DNA of 64,000 nucleotides. It comes from Sodiomyces alkalinus F11 (lineage: Eukaryota; Ascomycota; Sordariomycetes; Glomerellales; Plectosphaerellaceae). Of this stretch, positions 1-10,409 are shown piece after piece. The translations under genes and the position numbers were made by a program. The stretch spans positions 4,707,255 to 4,771,254 of the forward strand of contig NW_021167080.1 of assembly GCF_003711515.1 (NCBI RefSeq). The letters run 5' to 3'. Every line of letters begins with the position of its first letter. Positions within the stretch are counted from its first letter, which is position 1. Under the pieces are notes generated by a model. It did no database searches. It had not been told where the DNA came from and worked only from the letters and a program-made list of their open reading frames with translations.

Positions 1-610
1 TTCGGTTTCTATTCCGGGGAAAGTGCATAAACTGCGCGGTTTAAGGTCCCTCATGACGATGCGTTTCATGCGCGCTGGTTCCCTTGCCAGTGGTGTTGTC
101 CCGTTGTCCAAGGCCAACTGACAAGCCATTGAAACGTCTCTCACCTGACGGGGAATTTTACTGGGTCACCCCAAATTAGCTCCCAATTCTCCCCAACAAT
201 CATCAATGCACCCAATCACAGCACGTCCACGTGGGGTCAAAAGTACTCGTTACAGACTAGCGTGTCTCGTCACATGAGAGCATTGAGGTCACGTCTTTTT
301 ACCGGGCCGAGTTACGCCGGGATCTCTGACAACCAATGGACGAGCTCTAAACGAATTTCCCTGGGCTTCCATTCCGGCAGTCGACTTTCTGTTAGGTACT
401 GCGTATTCCGTACTCCTGGGGGAAAAAAAAGGGAAAAAAAAAGGGACAACCCCCAAGTACTCCGTAATTACCTGCACTTGCTTTACCGCGCCCTTTTTCC
501 ACGATTGCCTCATCTCTTTTTCTCGTTACATACTTCCATCTCTCCATCCATAATCTACGTCGTACCATCATACTCCTTAATCACCCCTTTCCTCCTCTTC
601 CACAGTCAAG
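1..610. other. Upstream flank of the porin gene, no gene seen
   Basis: No convincing coding frame. The last 130 bases before the porin ATG are pyrimidine-rich (CTCTTT/CCATC runs), as usual for leaders of highly expressed fungal genes. Short A-runs lie near 421-442. Nothing else is recognised. Confidence 0.6.
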
Positions 611-2116
611 ATGGCCGTCCCCAACTTTGCCGATATCGCCAAGGCGAGCAACGACGTATGTCATGTCTTCCCACGCTTTCTATCCATTCCATTTTGACCT
701 GGCTGCCGAGGTGGTCTCCTTGAGCTCCCTCGGCCAAAACAAAACAACCAAACGGAATCGCATGACGTGGCCATCAACTGATTGATTCACGGATGCATTC
801 TCTGAATACTCGACCATCTTCCAGATGAATTGAAAGCTAAACTATATCCTCTCTACTAGCTCCTCAACAAAGACTTCTACCATCTCTCTGTCGCCACCTT
901 TGAGCTTAAGAGCAATGCGCCCAACAATGTCGCCTTCAAGGTGACCGGAAAGGCCTCTCACGAGAAGGCCACCGCCGGAGCTGTAAGTTGTGCTCTCACA
1001 CCACTGATTGGCTTTCTATATGCATCGCACTCGGTCATGGAGAGCTTCAGCTAACGTTTCCTTTCTTCTTCCTCCATCGCAGCTTGAGGGCAAATACGTC
1101 GAGAAGGGCACTGGTACAACACCCCCGTCCAACAGCAACAATATGCAAACTGTTATTTCTGGACGTCGTTATATTAGAGGGTCGATCCTCCAAGTGGCTC
1201 GGATCTCGCCCGACTACGCAGACGTCCCAGTGGACGTCGCCGTCAGACTCAGTCCTCCGATCTGGCTTCTGGCTTGAAGGTGCTAACATCGTACTGCATG
1301 ACAGGCCTCACCCTCACCCAGACCTGGACCACCACCAACGCGCTCGACACCAAGGTGGAGCTCGCCGACACCCTGGCCAAGGGCTTCAAGGCCGAGGGCA
1401 TCTTCAGCTTCCTCCCCGCGACCCACGCCACCGGCGCCAAGGTCAACCTCCACTTCAAGCAGCCCAACTTCCACGGCCGCGCCTTCTTCGACCTCCTCAA
1501 GGGCCCCGTCGCCAACATCGACGCCGTCGTCGGCCACGAGGGCTTCCTCGCCGGCGCCTCGGCCGGCTACGACGTCAACAAGGCCGCCGTCACCAACTAC
1601 TCCGCCACCGTCGGCTTCACCACCCCCGCCTACACCGCCGCCATCGCCGCCACCGAGAACCTGAGCGTCTTCGCCGCTTCGTACTACCACAAGGTCAACA
1701 GCCAGGTTGAGGCCGGTGCCAAGGCTACCTGGAACTCCAAGACCGGCAACAACGTCGGTCTCGAGGTTGCCAGCAAGTACCGCATTGACCCCGTCTCCTT
1801 CGCCAAGGTTCGTCTCCACTCCCTTCCCCCCCATTTCTTTCCTTTCTGTTATGGTTTCCTAATCTGCGGGTGCTTCACTCCCCCCCGTAACAGGTCAAGG
1901 TCAACGACCGCGGTGTTGCTGCTCTCGCCTACAACGTCCTCCTCCGCCCCGGCGTCACTCTCGGTCTCGGCGCATCCTTCGATACCCAGAAGCTTGACCA
2001 GGCCACTCACAAGGTTGGTTTTTACCCCACTCTATAAACCCTATGTCGTGATGATCCAAGGCCAGCTGACTGTCAACCTGCTGCAGATTGGCGGTAGCTT
2101 CACCTTCGAGGGCTAA
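611..2116 (+). CDS. Mitochondrial outer-membrane porin (VDAC)
   Basis: Voltage-dependent anion channel: a beta-barrel in the mitochondrial outer membrane that passes ATP, ADP and small metabolites. Six exons read through in one frame: 611-655, 860-982, 1083-1113, 1305-1807, 1894-2013, 2087-2116, giving 283 residues, the standard length of fungal porins. The start MAVPNFADIAKASND, the body of alternating polar/hydrophobic strands (for example NLHFKQPNFHGRAFFDLLKG) and the ending IGGSFTFEG are typical of the family. There is no signal peptide or helical membrane segment, as expected for a barrel. The third intron (1114-1304) is the longest. The fourth intron has a weaker GTTCGT donor, but the frame supports it. 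Codon use is strongly C-ending, consistent with high expression. Confidence 0.96.
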
Positions 2117-2528
2117 GCTAGTACTTTTTGGGACATTTCGCCCAAGAGGGGTTGCCCCGTACCGTGGCCGGAATTAGGTACCCGTTCCATCGTGTGCAAT
2201 ATAAATAATCCTTTCGTCGCCTTGGGGGCTTGGGGTCTCGGGGTGGTCACCCGTTTCGATGTAGATTAGTTCATCAGAGGATAAATGATTCCCAGAAGGG
2301 GCGGCTGATGCGCCTCGAGAATATTTATTGTGCCACGAAAATGGTGCTCAAAGTGCTGCGATGTTAGTGTAAGGAAAAGGGAGAGAAAAAAAGGACAAAA
2401 AGGGATTTCAAGACGCTTAGATACGTCTAAAGATCATGTCGCTGAGCTATATATACCTTAAGGGTCCATCCCCCCCCCCCACCGGCAGCCCCGTAAAAGC
2501 GGCATAGCCAGTATAAGGTGTCCTCATT
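2117..2528. other. Convergent 3' flank between porin and J-protein genes
   Basis: Untranslated 3' regions of two converging genes. A C-run lies at about 2470-2480. No coding frame is supported. Confidence 0.6.
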
Positions 2529-3703
2529 CTATCCCGCCCGGCTCTTCTTAGTCTTCCTCTCTTTCCTCTTCCCGCCTATCAACCCACCAAAGAGCACACA
2601 GGGTATGAGGAACGTCAGCACCAAGATGCTGCTGACGGCGAAAAACCCACCGATGGCGGATTCTTGCGACCCATCAGGCCCTCCTCTTCCTCCCCCGCCC
2701 CCGGGGCCCCCGCCAAGGGAACCGGAACCACCACCACCACCACCACCGGCGGCGCGCCACGCCCTCCGACGGTCCTGCTCGCGCTGCGTGCGCTGATGGC
2801 CCGCGCGGTCGAAATGCGGCATCGACCCGTCAAGCGTATGTCCGAACGGGTCCTGCCCGGGCCCCATGCCGCCCCGGGCCCCTAAGGCCGTCCACCCCGC
2901 GGCGCCGGCGCCTGCCTCGGGATGAGACGGGTCGGGTTCGTTTTGCGGCCGGTGCTGTGTCCCTCCTCCTCCTCCTCCTCCTCCTCCTCCTCCCGCGGCG
3001 GCACTGCTGTTGGCTCCGTGGCCGTGGCCGTTTGCATGGGCATGGGCGTGAGGGTGCCAGCTCGCATTCTTATAGAAACTGGGCGGTGGGCCGCGGAAGG
3101 GGGTGCGGCGGCGGGAGAGGCCCGTGGCGGGACGGCCGCCTGCGTGGCCCGAGGAGTGGTAGGAACCTCGAGGGGCGACGCCGCCGGCCTGCGCGGACGA
3201 GGGTGACAGGCGGTTGAGGTCGCGGTCGTAGGCGGCGCGTTTGGCGGGGGTGCCGAGGATGGAGTAGGCTTCGGAGAGGGCGTGGAATCTGGCTGTCGCG
3301 GTGGGGTTATCGGGGTGGTGGTCTGGGTGGCATTTCTTGGAGAGGGCGTAGAAGGATCTGCCAGAGCGTTCTGCGTTAGCTTTGGTGGAACTGGGGGGAA
3401 AGAGCTCGGGGAGAGAAAAGAGGATGGCGTAATGGCGTAATATAGATATGTGAGTCCCACGCACTTTTTGATCTCTGCCGGCGAGGCGGTTCGCGCTACG
3501 TTGAGGGTTTCATAGTGATTCCGACCGGCGCTGGCGGGGGGATTACGGCCGAGATGGAAGGGGAAAGTGGTGGAAAAGCCGCGACGGCATGGGCGCAAGG
3601 CTGGGCTTGTCGGCCTCCAGACCAAGCTGCCACTGTTGCTGTTGCTGGTCACACGGCAGCGGAGAGGGAATGCCGCTCGGCGTGTGAGCTGGATGTATGG
3701 CAT
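2529..3703 (-). CDS. J-domain (DnaJ-like) protein, probably mitochondrial, with a C-terminal membrane anchor
   Basis: Two exons, 3703-3465 and 3357-2529, with an intron at 3464-3358 (GTGCGT donor), give 355 residues. Residues 1-60 are Arg/Ser-rich with few acidic residues and include RRGFSTTF, a plausible mitochondrial targeting peptide. The J domain is at about 63-125 (HYETLNVARTASPAEIKKSF), and the invariant HPD is at residues 90-92, so it should stimulate an Hsp70 ATPase. A long Gly/His/Pro-rich middle section follows, including a run of about 11 Gly and HAHAHANGHGHG. A hydrophobic segment at about 317-342 comes before a basic tail (KRKERKTKKSRAG). The intron interrupts the J domain just before helix II. 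The partner chaperone cannot be named from sequence. Mitochondrial location is inference. Confidence 0.88.
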
Positions 3704-4407
3704 GCCTCATCCCCACTGATTGCAATTGATTTGTTTGGGAGGAGAGTGAGAGACTGAGGAGAAGGGGGGCAAGGGAGTGAAGTGGTCAACGAAGTTGGCA
3801 TTGACTTGCGGAACTTGCGCTGACGTCGTTTATGTAAGGTAGGTACGGCTACGTATTGTACGAAGTATCCCGTACCCTCTTGTGAGGCGGCTTCGGTGAC
3901 GAAATTGACAGCACGTGTACGTACCGATTATTCGTGGAGACACTGCGTCCGGAGCTTACCTTATAATTTCGGTACCTTACCTAAGCTGATGCACCACTAT
4001 GCCGTTGTGCAATTGTGCATGCATTATTTGTGCGAGGATTCAATGCACGGGGGTAATTATAAGTATTCCGGTGTCTTAAGGTATGAACCGGATGCAAAGA
4101 CCGACCTCCATAACTTCTACATAATTCTTACGACTCTTCCACCATGACCATGTCTCTCTTTCTTTCTCTTTGCTTTAGAAATCTACTTCTGTCCTCTTCT
4201 TCTCATACCAACTGGAGTTGCTTTTCGATGTGAAATTATAGGTACGGCTTGGTATATGTCCGCATTGACTCCCACCCACCAGGGGCCAATGATCAAAATC
4301 TCAAGTTTCAGTGTCCGGTATTTGCTGTTCTTCATCTTGTGCTTTCATCTCTTGCTTTCTCGTCATACTCTTTCCTTATTCATTTTTTAAGCAAACAATA
4401 AAATATC
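3704..4407. other. Intergenic, palindromic GGTACC-type motifs
   Basis: This lies 5' of the J-protein gene and 3' of the GH47 gene. It contains short GGTACC/ACCTTACC-type motifs (about 3835-3850 and 3970-3985) of the kind seen across intergenic DNA in this window. No gene is seen. Confidence 0.5.
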
Positions 4408-6273
4408 TCAAGACGTCCGCAAGGGACGCTTCAGCGGATGTGCCTCCGTATTCAACACCCACTCGTCCAAGCTGATCAGGGTATCATTCGAAAAGACAAG
4501 GTAAAAGTACTTGAGCGTCTCGGAAAACCAGAAACTCTCCATCGAATCGGTCTTGTCGGTCTCGACACCGGCAGGCAGGTCCACGCTCCGGATGGACGAG
4601 TAGGCGAGGGGCGTCTCGGTGGCGGCAACAATGGCCTGGAACATGGCCCAGGCGGCCTCGCGCCAGGCCTTGTCGCCAGTCAGGCGCCACATGTAGAAGA
4701 CGCTCTCGATGGCCTCGGGCCGGAGGAGGTAGCTCGCGACGCGGACGGAGCGGAACCCGGGCGGGAGTGCCTCTTTGGCGTTGCTGTTGCCGTTGCCGTT
4801 GCTGTTGCTGCTGCTGTCAACACTGCGGGAGGCCTTGGCGGCGAAAACGTCCTCGTCCCATGTACAGGGCGCGTGGAGGTCTTTGTTGTCTTTGTCGGCG
4901 GGTTCTCGTTCTTCCTTCAGCTCGGCGCAGGCGACGTGGCTGCTGATCTCGGGCATGACGCCCAGCGGGAAGGCGGCGTAGGCCCAGACGCAGCCACGGG
5001 TCAGCTTCTCGGCGAGGGGCATGTAGTCCGCGCGGCCGAGCAGGCGGGAGGCGAGGCCGTACATGCCGCCGGCGAAGCAGGAGAGGTGCTGCATCTCCGG
5101 GTCGAGGTCGAGGGTGGCGTCCTTGTGGTTGTAGCGGGCGTTGCCCGGGAAGAGGATGTCGGCGTCGTCGGGGACCATGGGGCGGAAGAGCAGGTGCTGG
5201 GCGATGGCGTCGAGGGCCTCCTCGGCCATGGCGGCGTACTGGCGGTCGAGGCCGCCCAGGAGGGCGTGCATCTTGGGGAGGTACTCGTAGAGCGAGTCGG
5301 CCTGGCCGCCGATGCTGAAGTGGGTGTCCTGGGCGCGGCGGTTGCGGTAGTCGAGGAAGACGGGCCAGATGCCGGGCGCCTTGGTCCCGTGCTGGGTGGC
5401 GCGGAGGAACTCCTTAACGCGCTCGGTGGCGTCGTAGTACTTGGGGTTGCCGGTGAGCTGGGAGAGGCGGGTGAACTCGAGGCTCAGGGAGCAGCCCGAG
5501 GCGGAAGGGTCGCGGTCGCCGGCCTTTTGGGTCCCGAGCTTGGCGGCGGCGAACTCGAACCAGAAGGGCGGCATGCGGCTTGCGGTGTCGAAGCCCAGGT
5601 AGAGCATGTCGCCGAGCTCGACGGCCTTGGCGAGCAGGACGGGCTCCCCGCTCAGGTCGTAGGCGGCGAGCAGGCCGCCCAGGTGGCGGATGGTGGTCTC
5701 GAACATGTTGATGGACGTCAGCGTGGTGTTGTCCCAGTCGATGGTGGCCACGGCGCGGACGGCCTGCTGGAAGTCGTCGTGCATGCCCATGATCCAGAGG
5801 GTGTCTAGGCTGTCGACCAGGGTGGCAGCAAAGCCGCCGAACGTGTTCTTCCCACGGCCGGAAACGGGCCTGAGCTCATCCCAGGTCCAGGCGTGTTCCT
5901 TGTAGCTATCCCAGCTCCTCCGGAAGGCATGGAGGACGGCGTTTCTACGGGATTCGTTGACATTGCCGTCCTCGGAGTGCTGTTGCTGGGTATTATCATC
6001 ACCATCATCATCATCATCTTGATCTGCTGCCGTAAAGTCGTGCTGCACCTTTGGGAACTCCATCGGAGACCCCTCGGGCATGGGACGCAGGTCGGTGACG
6101 GGGTACTGCAACCTCAGGTTGGCCCAGTCATAGGTGGAGCTGCGGTAAAGGATGCCTTTGATGGTCAGATGGCGAGAATGGAAGCGGGGGACGCCTTTCC
6201 ACCAGAAGATGATGATGACGAGGGCGGCGACATAGAGGATTGAGCGCCTTGAGAACCGGCGGGAGGCGATCAT
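4408..6273 (-). CDS. Glycoside hydrolase family 47 alpha-1,2-mannosidase (ER/Golgi type II membrane protein)
   Basis: Class I alpha-mannosidase, which trims alpha-1,2-linked mannose from N-glycans in the ER or Golgi and, in some members, marks misfolded glycoproteins. It is intronless, with 621 residues from the ATG at 6273. An in-frame ATG at 6300 would add nine residues, but it falls at the edge of a CTT-repeat leader, so 6273 is preferred. The N-terminus is basic (MIASRRFSRRS) followed by one hydrophobic segment (about 12-27), a type II anchor. GH47 blocks occur in order: FGGFAATLVDSLDTLWIMGM, EFTRLSQLTGNPKYYD, SIGGQADSLYEYLPK, LSCFAGGMYGL, RPEAIESVFYMWRLTGD and DSMESFWFSETLKYFYLVFS. The acidic residues of these blocks (the D of DSLDT, the E of RPEAIES, the E of DSMES) are present, so activity is likely. 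An Asn/Ser/Gly-rich insert (NSNGNGNSN) lies before the C-terminal third. Confidence 0.95.
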   Translation of the reverse strand: MIASRRFSRRSILYVAALVIIIFWWKGVPRFHSRHLTIKGILYRSSTYDWANLRLQYPVTDLRPMPEGSPMEFPKVQHDFTAADQDDDDDGDDNTQQQHSEDGNVNESRRNAVLHAFRRSWDSYKEHAWTWDELRPVSGRGKNTFGGFAATLVDSLDTLWIMGMHDDFQQAVRAVATIDWDNTTLTSINMFETTIRHLGGLLAAYDLSGEPVLLAKAVELGDMLYLGFDTASRMPPFWFEFAAAKLGTQKAGDRDPSASGCSLSLEFTRLSQLTGNPKYYDATERVKEFLRATQHGTKAPGIWPVFLDYRNRRAQDTHFSIGGQADSLYEYLPKMHALLGGLDRQYAAMAEEALDAIAQHLLFRPMVPDDADILFPGNARYNHKDATLDLDPEMQHLSCFAGGMYGLASRLLGRADYMPLAEKLTRGCVWAYAAFPLGVMPEISSHVACAELKEEREPADKDNKDLHAPCTWDEDVFAAKASRSVDSSSNSNGNGNSNAKEALPPGFRSVRVASYLLRPEAIESVFYMWRLTGDKAWREAAWAMFQAIVAATETPLAYSSIRSVDLPAGVETDKTDSMESFWFSETLKYFYLVFSNDTLISLDEWVLNTEAHPLKRPLRTS

Positions 6274-6309
6274 GGTTATTAATAGAATAAATAATAACAA
6301 AACCTCGGC

Positions 6310-6345
6310 TTTTTTCTTCTTCTTCTTTTTCTTCTTCTTCTTCTC
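6310..6345. repeat. TTC-rich microsatellite tract
   Basis: A nearly pure TTC/TTTTTC tract immediately upstream of the GH47 start codon, read as GAA on the gene strand. It probably lies in the 5' leader. Confidence 0.8.
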
Positions 6346-7000
6346 TTTTTCGATAGACCTTAATCAAAGACTTCGACGGAGAAACGCAAGACAGCGAGAG
6401 CGCCTCAACACGTCAGCATTGCTCTCCTGGAGGCTGGTGGCTGACGACGGTGCCGAGATGAATTGGGACTTGGCAGTCTTCTAATGTAAGTGAGTGGCTG
6501 AGAGAGAGACTGTTCATCTCATACACTCATGTCGTCTATTTTTTTCTTTCTTCGTATCATTACGCGTCGAAGATAAAAATCGTCATTTTGGTGAAAGAAG
6601 CAAGTTGTAGAGTGAGGGAGGATGATGGTTGATGTTGTATTGTAATTAATTAGTAGGAGTTCATGTCAGATTTCTTATGACATGTCCATCCCAATCCACC
6701 TGAAGCAAGAGCGACCAAGGTACCTCCTTCCTTGTAAAACAGTACGGTCCCACAGATAGGTACCGACGCGTGTTTGGAGTAACTAAGGTACTCGGAGATG
6801 TTAGTCATCAAAATTTTCCAGGGGCCGAAACGGCATCTCCGACAACGGACCGATGATCAGATGGACCCGGGTAAAGTACCGAGTACTTTGTGCTTCACTC
6901 ATAAAATCACCTCTCACCCTAAAAAGTACGAACGAGATATTCTGATAATGAATAATAAATATCCGATATTCAACACGCAAAGCCAAAAACATACCGTCAG

Positions 7001-7024
7001 CATCATCATCATCATCATCATCAT
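7001..7024. repeat. (CAT)n microsatellite
   Basis: Eight tandem CAT units in the intergenic region. Confidence 0.9.
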
Positions 7025-7524
7025 CTCGCCATCAGTAAAGCCATGTTACCATCCTAACGACCCAAGTTCGACCGGTCTCGTGAACGAAAATATCTTATAT
7101 CTTATTCCAGATCCCTATCGGCATTCCGGACCCTCTCCAGGCTCCAACGGTCTTCGAACGCCTACCGATATCGTGATATCGACTTCCAACTATGCGATAT
7201 TCCCGCTAACCCGCTTTCCTACTTCGCCTTTTTTGTTCCTATTCCATTCTAGTCGAGTCTCGATTTCGTCTTGGGAAACCCTCTTTGGACTTAGGGAGCG
7301 TTGTCTGGGCCATCACCAACGTTGGCTCTCATTCCTTCATCGTCCCCTTTTTTCCCGGCCTCATCGAGGGCTACCAACTCATAACTCAAAATCTGCCGGT
7401 TGTTGCAAATCTCAGAAGCCGACTCTCTTTACTATCTATCTGATCTATCGGCTTTCTTTGACCTCCCGCTGGTGTACGAAGTAGATCCGTCCCACACGGA
7501 AAATTACTACATCACTATATCAGA

Positions 7525-8902
7525 ATGGAGGACAACAGCCATTGGGGTGGCACCGAAGATACTATAGACGACCCAGAGGAGAAAAAGGTCATCTGCTGCG
7601 CCTTGGACTCCTATCTGTAAGTCCTGTCTTACCCCATCTCGTTTTCCTTCCCCAGCTAACCCCTCCGACCCTCGCAAAAGCCAATATGCCAAGGTAGCCC
7701 ATTTCAACGTGACACACCTACGGAGGCAGAGCTTCTACGCCCTACCCCAGGCGCAGTGGCAGATGCTTGCGAAGCCGCCATTTCATTTCCTCGACACCTT
7801 GGACAAGACGGACGATGCCATAGACGCCAACGCCGAGCTGGCCCGTGCCATCGCCAGCAACGGCCTCCGGTCCTTCCACATGACCGGCTCCGGATCCGGA
7901 TCCAGCTCCGAAGGCACCTGCACCGCTGGCGACGACGCGGAACCCGTCATGCCCCGGGAATGGCAAGGCGTGGCCAAACACACCGACATCGACAAGGCCC
8001 GCAGCACCCTTCGTCAGTTCTACCGGGACTGGACCGCCGAGGGCGCCGCCGAACGTGCCGCCAGCTTCGCGCCCGTCTTCCGCGCCGCCGAGCAACAGAG
8101 GGAACGGTGCCAGCGTCCCAGTCCGCCCGACGCTGACTCCGACGCCGAAGCCGACGCCGACGCCGACGCTGACGGCCGGCTCAAAGTGCTCGTCCCCGGC
8201 GCCGGGCTCGGACGCCTCGTCTTCGATCTGTGCCGCATGGGCTTCGACGCCGAGGGCAACGAGATCTCCTACCACCAGCTCCTCGCCTCCGCCTACGTGC
8301 TCAACTGCACCCAGCGCGCCGGCCAGCACACCATCTACCCCTGGATCCACTCCTTCTCCAACCACCTCACCAGGCGGAACCACCTCCGCGGCTACGCGGT
8401 GCCCGACCTCCACCCGGCCACCGAGCTGGCCCTCACCCCCGCCGCGGGCGAGATGTCCATGTGCGCCGCCGACTTCCTCTGCCTCTACAGCGACGAGAAC
8501 CACGAGGCGCTGTACGACGTCGTCGCCACCGTGTTCTTCCTCGACACGGCCCCCAACCTGATCCGCTACCTCGAGGCCATCTTCCACTGCCTGAAGCCCG
8601 GCGGCATCCTCGTGAACGTCGGCCCGCTGCTGTGGCATTTCGAGAACCACGCCCCGGGGAACCACGGCCGGGACGACGACGGGGACGGGGAGCACGATTA
8701 CAACAACTCATCGGGCATCGCCGACCCGGGGAGCTTTGAACTGGCTGACGATGAGGTGATGGCCCTCGTCGAGACGTTGGGGTTCGTCGTGGAATCGAGG
8801 GAGACTGGTGTGGAAGCGCCCTACATCCAGGACGCCGATTCCATGCTGCGGACCATCTACAGGGCTAGCACGTGGGTTGCTCGCAAGCCGGCGCCGTCAT
8901 GA
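7525..8902 (+). CDS. N2227-family S-adenosylmethionine methyltransferase (carnosine N-methyltransferase-like)
   Basis: Two exons, 7525-7616 and 7681-8902, encode 437 residues. The family is that of animal carnosine N-methyltransferase and yeast YNL092W, which transfer a methyl group from SAM to a histidine imidazole. The fungal substrate is not certain. A Rossmann SAM site is clear: LKVLVPGAGLGRLVFDL, then an acidic EGNEISYHQLLAS loop. Later blocks are YDVVATVFFLDTAPNLIRYL and LKPGGILVNVGPLLWHFENH, characteristic of N2227 proteins. An Asp/Ala-rich insert (DADSDAEADADADADG) just before the SAM motif and a Gly/Ser-rich loop (GSGSGSSSEGT) are lineage-specific padding. The start is chosen because the first exon MEDNSHWGGT splices in frame into QYAKVAHFNVTHL, which matches the helical N-terminal region of the family. 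Confidence 0.92.
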
Positions 8903-9398
8903 GATTACCCGGTACTGCCGCACATGGTCGACCTGTTCGCATTATATTCATGTATCGCCAATCATCATGTTTTCAACCAAAAAGATTTATAGCGTTAGAA
9001 TAGGATAGATGAGCGTATCACACAATACTCCATCATAGCGACAACCAAGGAGAGGGGGGGTTCCTATTCTGGCATTCATCTGGACTTGAGTCTGCCTTCA
9101 TTCCGACCTTGGCATTGTACATATATAAATATATAAGATTGAATCTGGTAGGGTGGCCTAGATGGCATGGTTTCTAGATGCGCAAAAGTCCTGCATTGCG
9201 CGATCCTATGGCTGTAGCCAGTTGGGCCAGGGACGGTGGCGGTGGCGGCAGCGGTGGTGATGGTGGTGCTGACAGTTGCCCAGCTAGACTTGGGTGTCTC
9301 ATCCAATGGATAGGCAAACGCAAACCGCCTTCAATTGGGGATGCCTTCATGGAGGCGGTGTTGTCATGCTGCAGTCGGAAAAGAACGAGGCAAGCACA
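8903..9398. other. Convergent 3' flank
   Basis: 3' regions of the N2227 methyltransferase and the SDR gene. A GGTGGCGGTGGCGG-type repeat lies at about 9235-9270. No gene is supported. Confidence 0.5.
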
Positions 9399-10409
9399 CT
9401 ATAGCTTGGCAGAGACATTCAACTCCCCGCGCTGCCACAGAGCACCCCCGTCAATGGCGATCACCTCCCCATTGACGTGGGACCCGGCGCGGCTAGCCAG
9501 GTACACCACGACGCCAGCGATGTCTTCCGGCCGGCCGAGGCGGCCCATAGGGTTCCCCTTCGCCACCCTGTCGGCGCCGCCCGCCATGCCCAGCAGGCCG
9601 TTCGACATCCTGCTGGGGAAGAAGCCGGGGGCGATCGAGTTGACCGTGATGCCGCGGCCCGCGAGCTCGAGCGCCAGGTTCCGCCCAAGGTGGATGACGG
9701 CCGCCTTGCTGGCGCTGTACCCATACGTGCCCTGCGGGCCGAGCGTCCCGATGCCCAGGCCCGCCACCGACGCGGTGATGATGACGCGCGCCGGGTCGCC
9801 GGCGCCGCCGCCCCCCCTGGCGGCCGAGGCCTCCAGCAGCGGCGTGAAGAGGCGGATGGTGTTGAAGACGGCCTTGACGTTGAGGTCCATGACCTTGGCG
9901 AAGGCGGAGTCCGGGTGCGTGTCGAAGGCTTCGCCCCACGTGGCGCCCGCGTTGGCGAAGAGGATGTCGACCCGGTCCGTGTGCTCCTTCACCTGCGCCA
10001 GGAGGGACTCCACGCCCGCGAGCGTGGCGGAGTCGGCGGGCGCGGGGATGGCGATGGCGCCCGGGGCGCGGTGGGGGAGGGCGTTGAGCGCCTTGCAGGC
10101 CTCCTCGCAGGCCGCTGCCTTGCGCGAGGAGATGAAGACCTTGGAAGCGCCGGCTTGTAGGAAACTAGATTTCCGGGAGGGGCCGGGAGGGACCGGGAGG
10201 TTGTATATCAGTAATTGGGTCCAATTGTTGTAAAATCATGTTGATTTCGCATCGCTGCCGAGTACAAACAAAGGGAGAAGAGAGAAGGGACGGACGTACG
10301 CGGATGCGGCATGCAGACCAAGTCCACGGGAACCTCCAGTGACGACGGCAACCTTCCCCTTCAAGGAGAAGAGGGAGGGGAAGTCTTTCAATTGAGCATC
10401 AGTAGCCAT
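9399..10409 (-). CDS. Short-chain dehydrogenase/reductase (3-oxoacyl-ACP reductase-like)
   Basis: Classical SDR using NAD(P)H. Exons 10409-10300 and 10164-9399 (intron 10299-10165, GTACGT donor, TAG acceptor) give 291 residues. TGGSRGLG at 24-31 binds the cofactor, NAG is at 108-110, catalytic Ser is at about 169 (ITASVAGLG), and Tyr186 and Lys190 lie in GYSASKAAV. The segment SIAPGFFPSRMSNGLLG and the ending GEVIAIDGGALWQ also fit. The fungal relatives are usually named after the rhamnolipid-type 3-oxoacyl reductase; the real substrate is not known. An in-frame ATG at 10484 would add 25 residues, but the usual family start is close to MATDAQLKDF. A nearer acceptor (ACAAG) is also in frame but would delete three conserved residues (FLQ) before AGASKVF. 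Confidence 0.92.

Larger units (their letters stand above)
6274..7524. promoter_or_regulatory. Divergent promoter region between GH47 and the methyltransferase gene
   Basis: About 1.25 kb separates two head-to-head genes. It includes a CTT/TTC tract at about 6310-6344 just upstream of GH47, a (CAT)n repeat at 7001-7024, and GGTACC motifs at about 6719 and 6760. A long open frame across 6798-7484 has no codon bias or recognisable motif and is not called as a gene. Confidence 0.5.

Noticed and set aside
4438..5808. Long open frame antisense to the GH47 gene
   Set aside because: A GC3-bias shadow: composition is Gly/Val/Glu-rich without motifs, and the opposite strand has a complete GH47 domain. 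The same reasoning removes the long antisense frames over the N2227 gene (7742-8695), GH43 (32947-34272) and the reductase (62024-62980).
6798..7484. 228-codon open frame on the plus strand between GH47 and the N2227 gene
   Set aside because: Contains a CAT microsatellite read as poly-Ile and has no codon bias or motif; probably promoter DNA.
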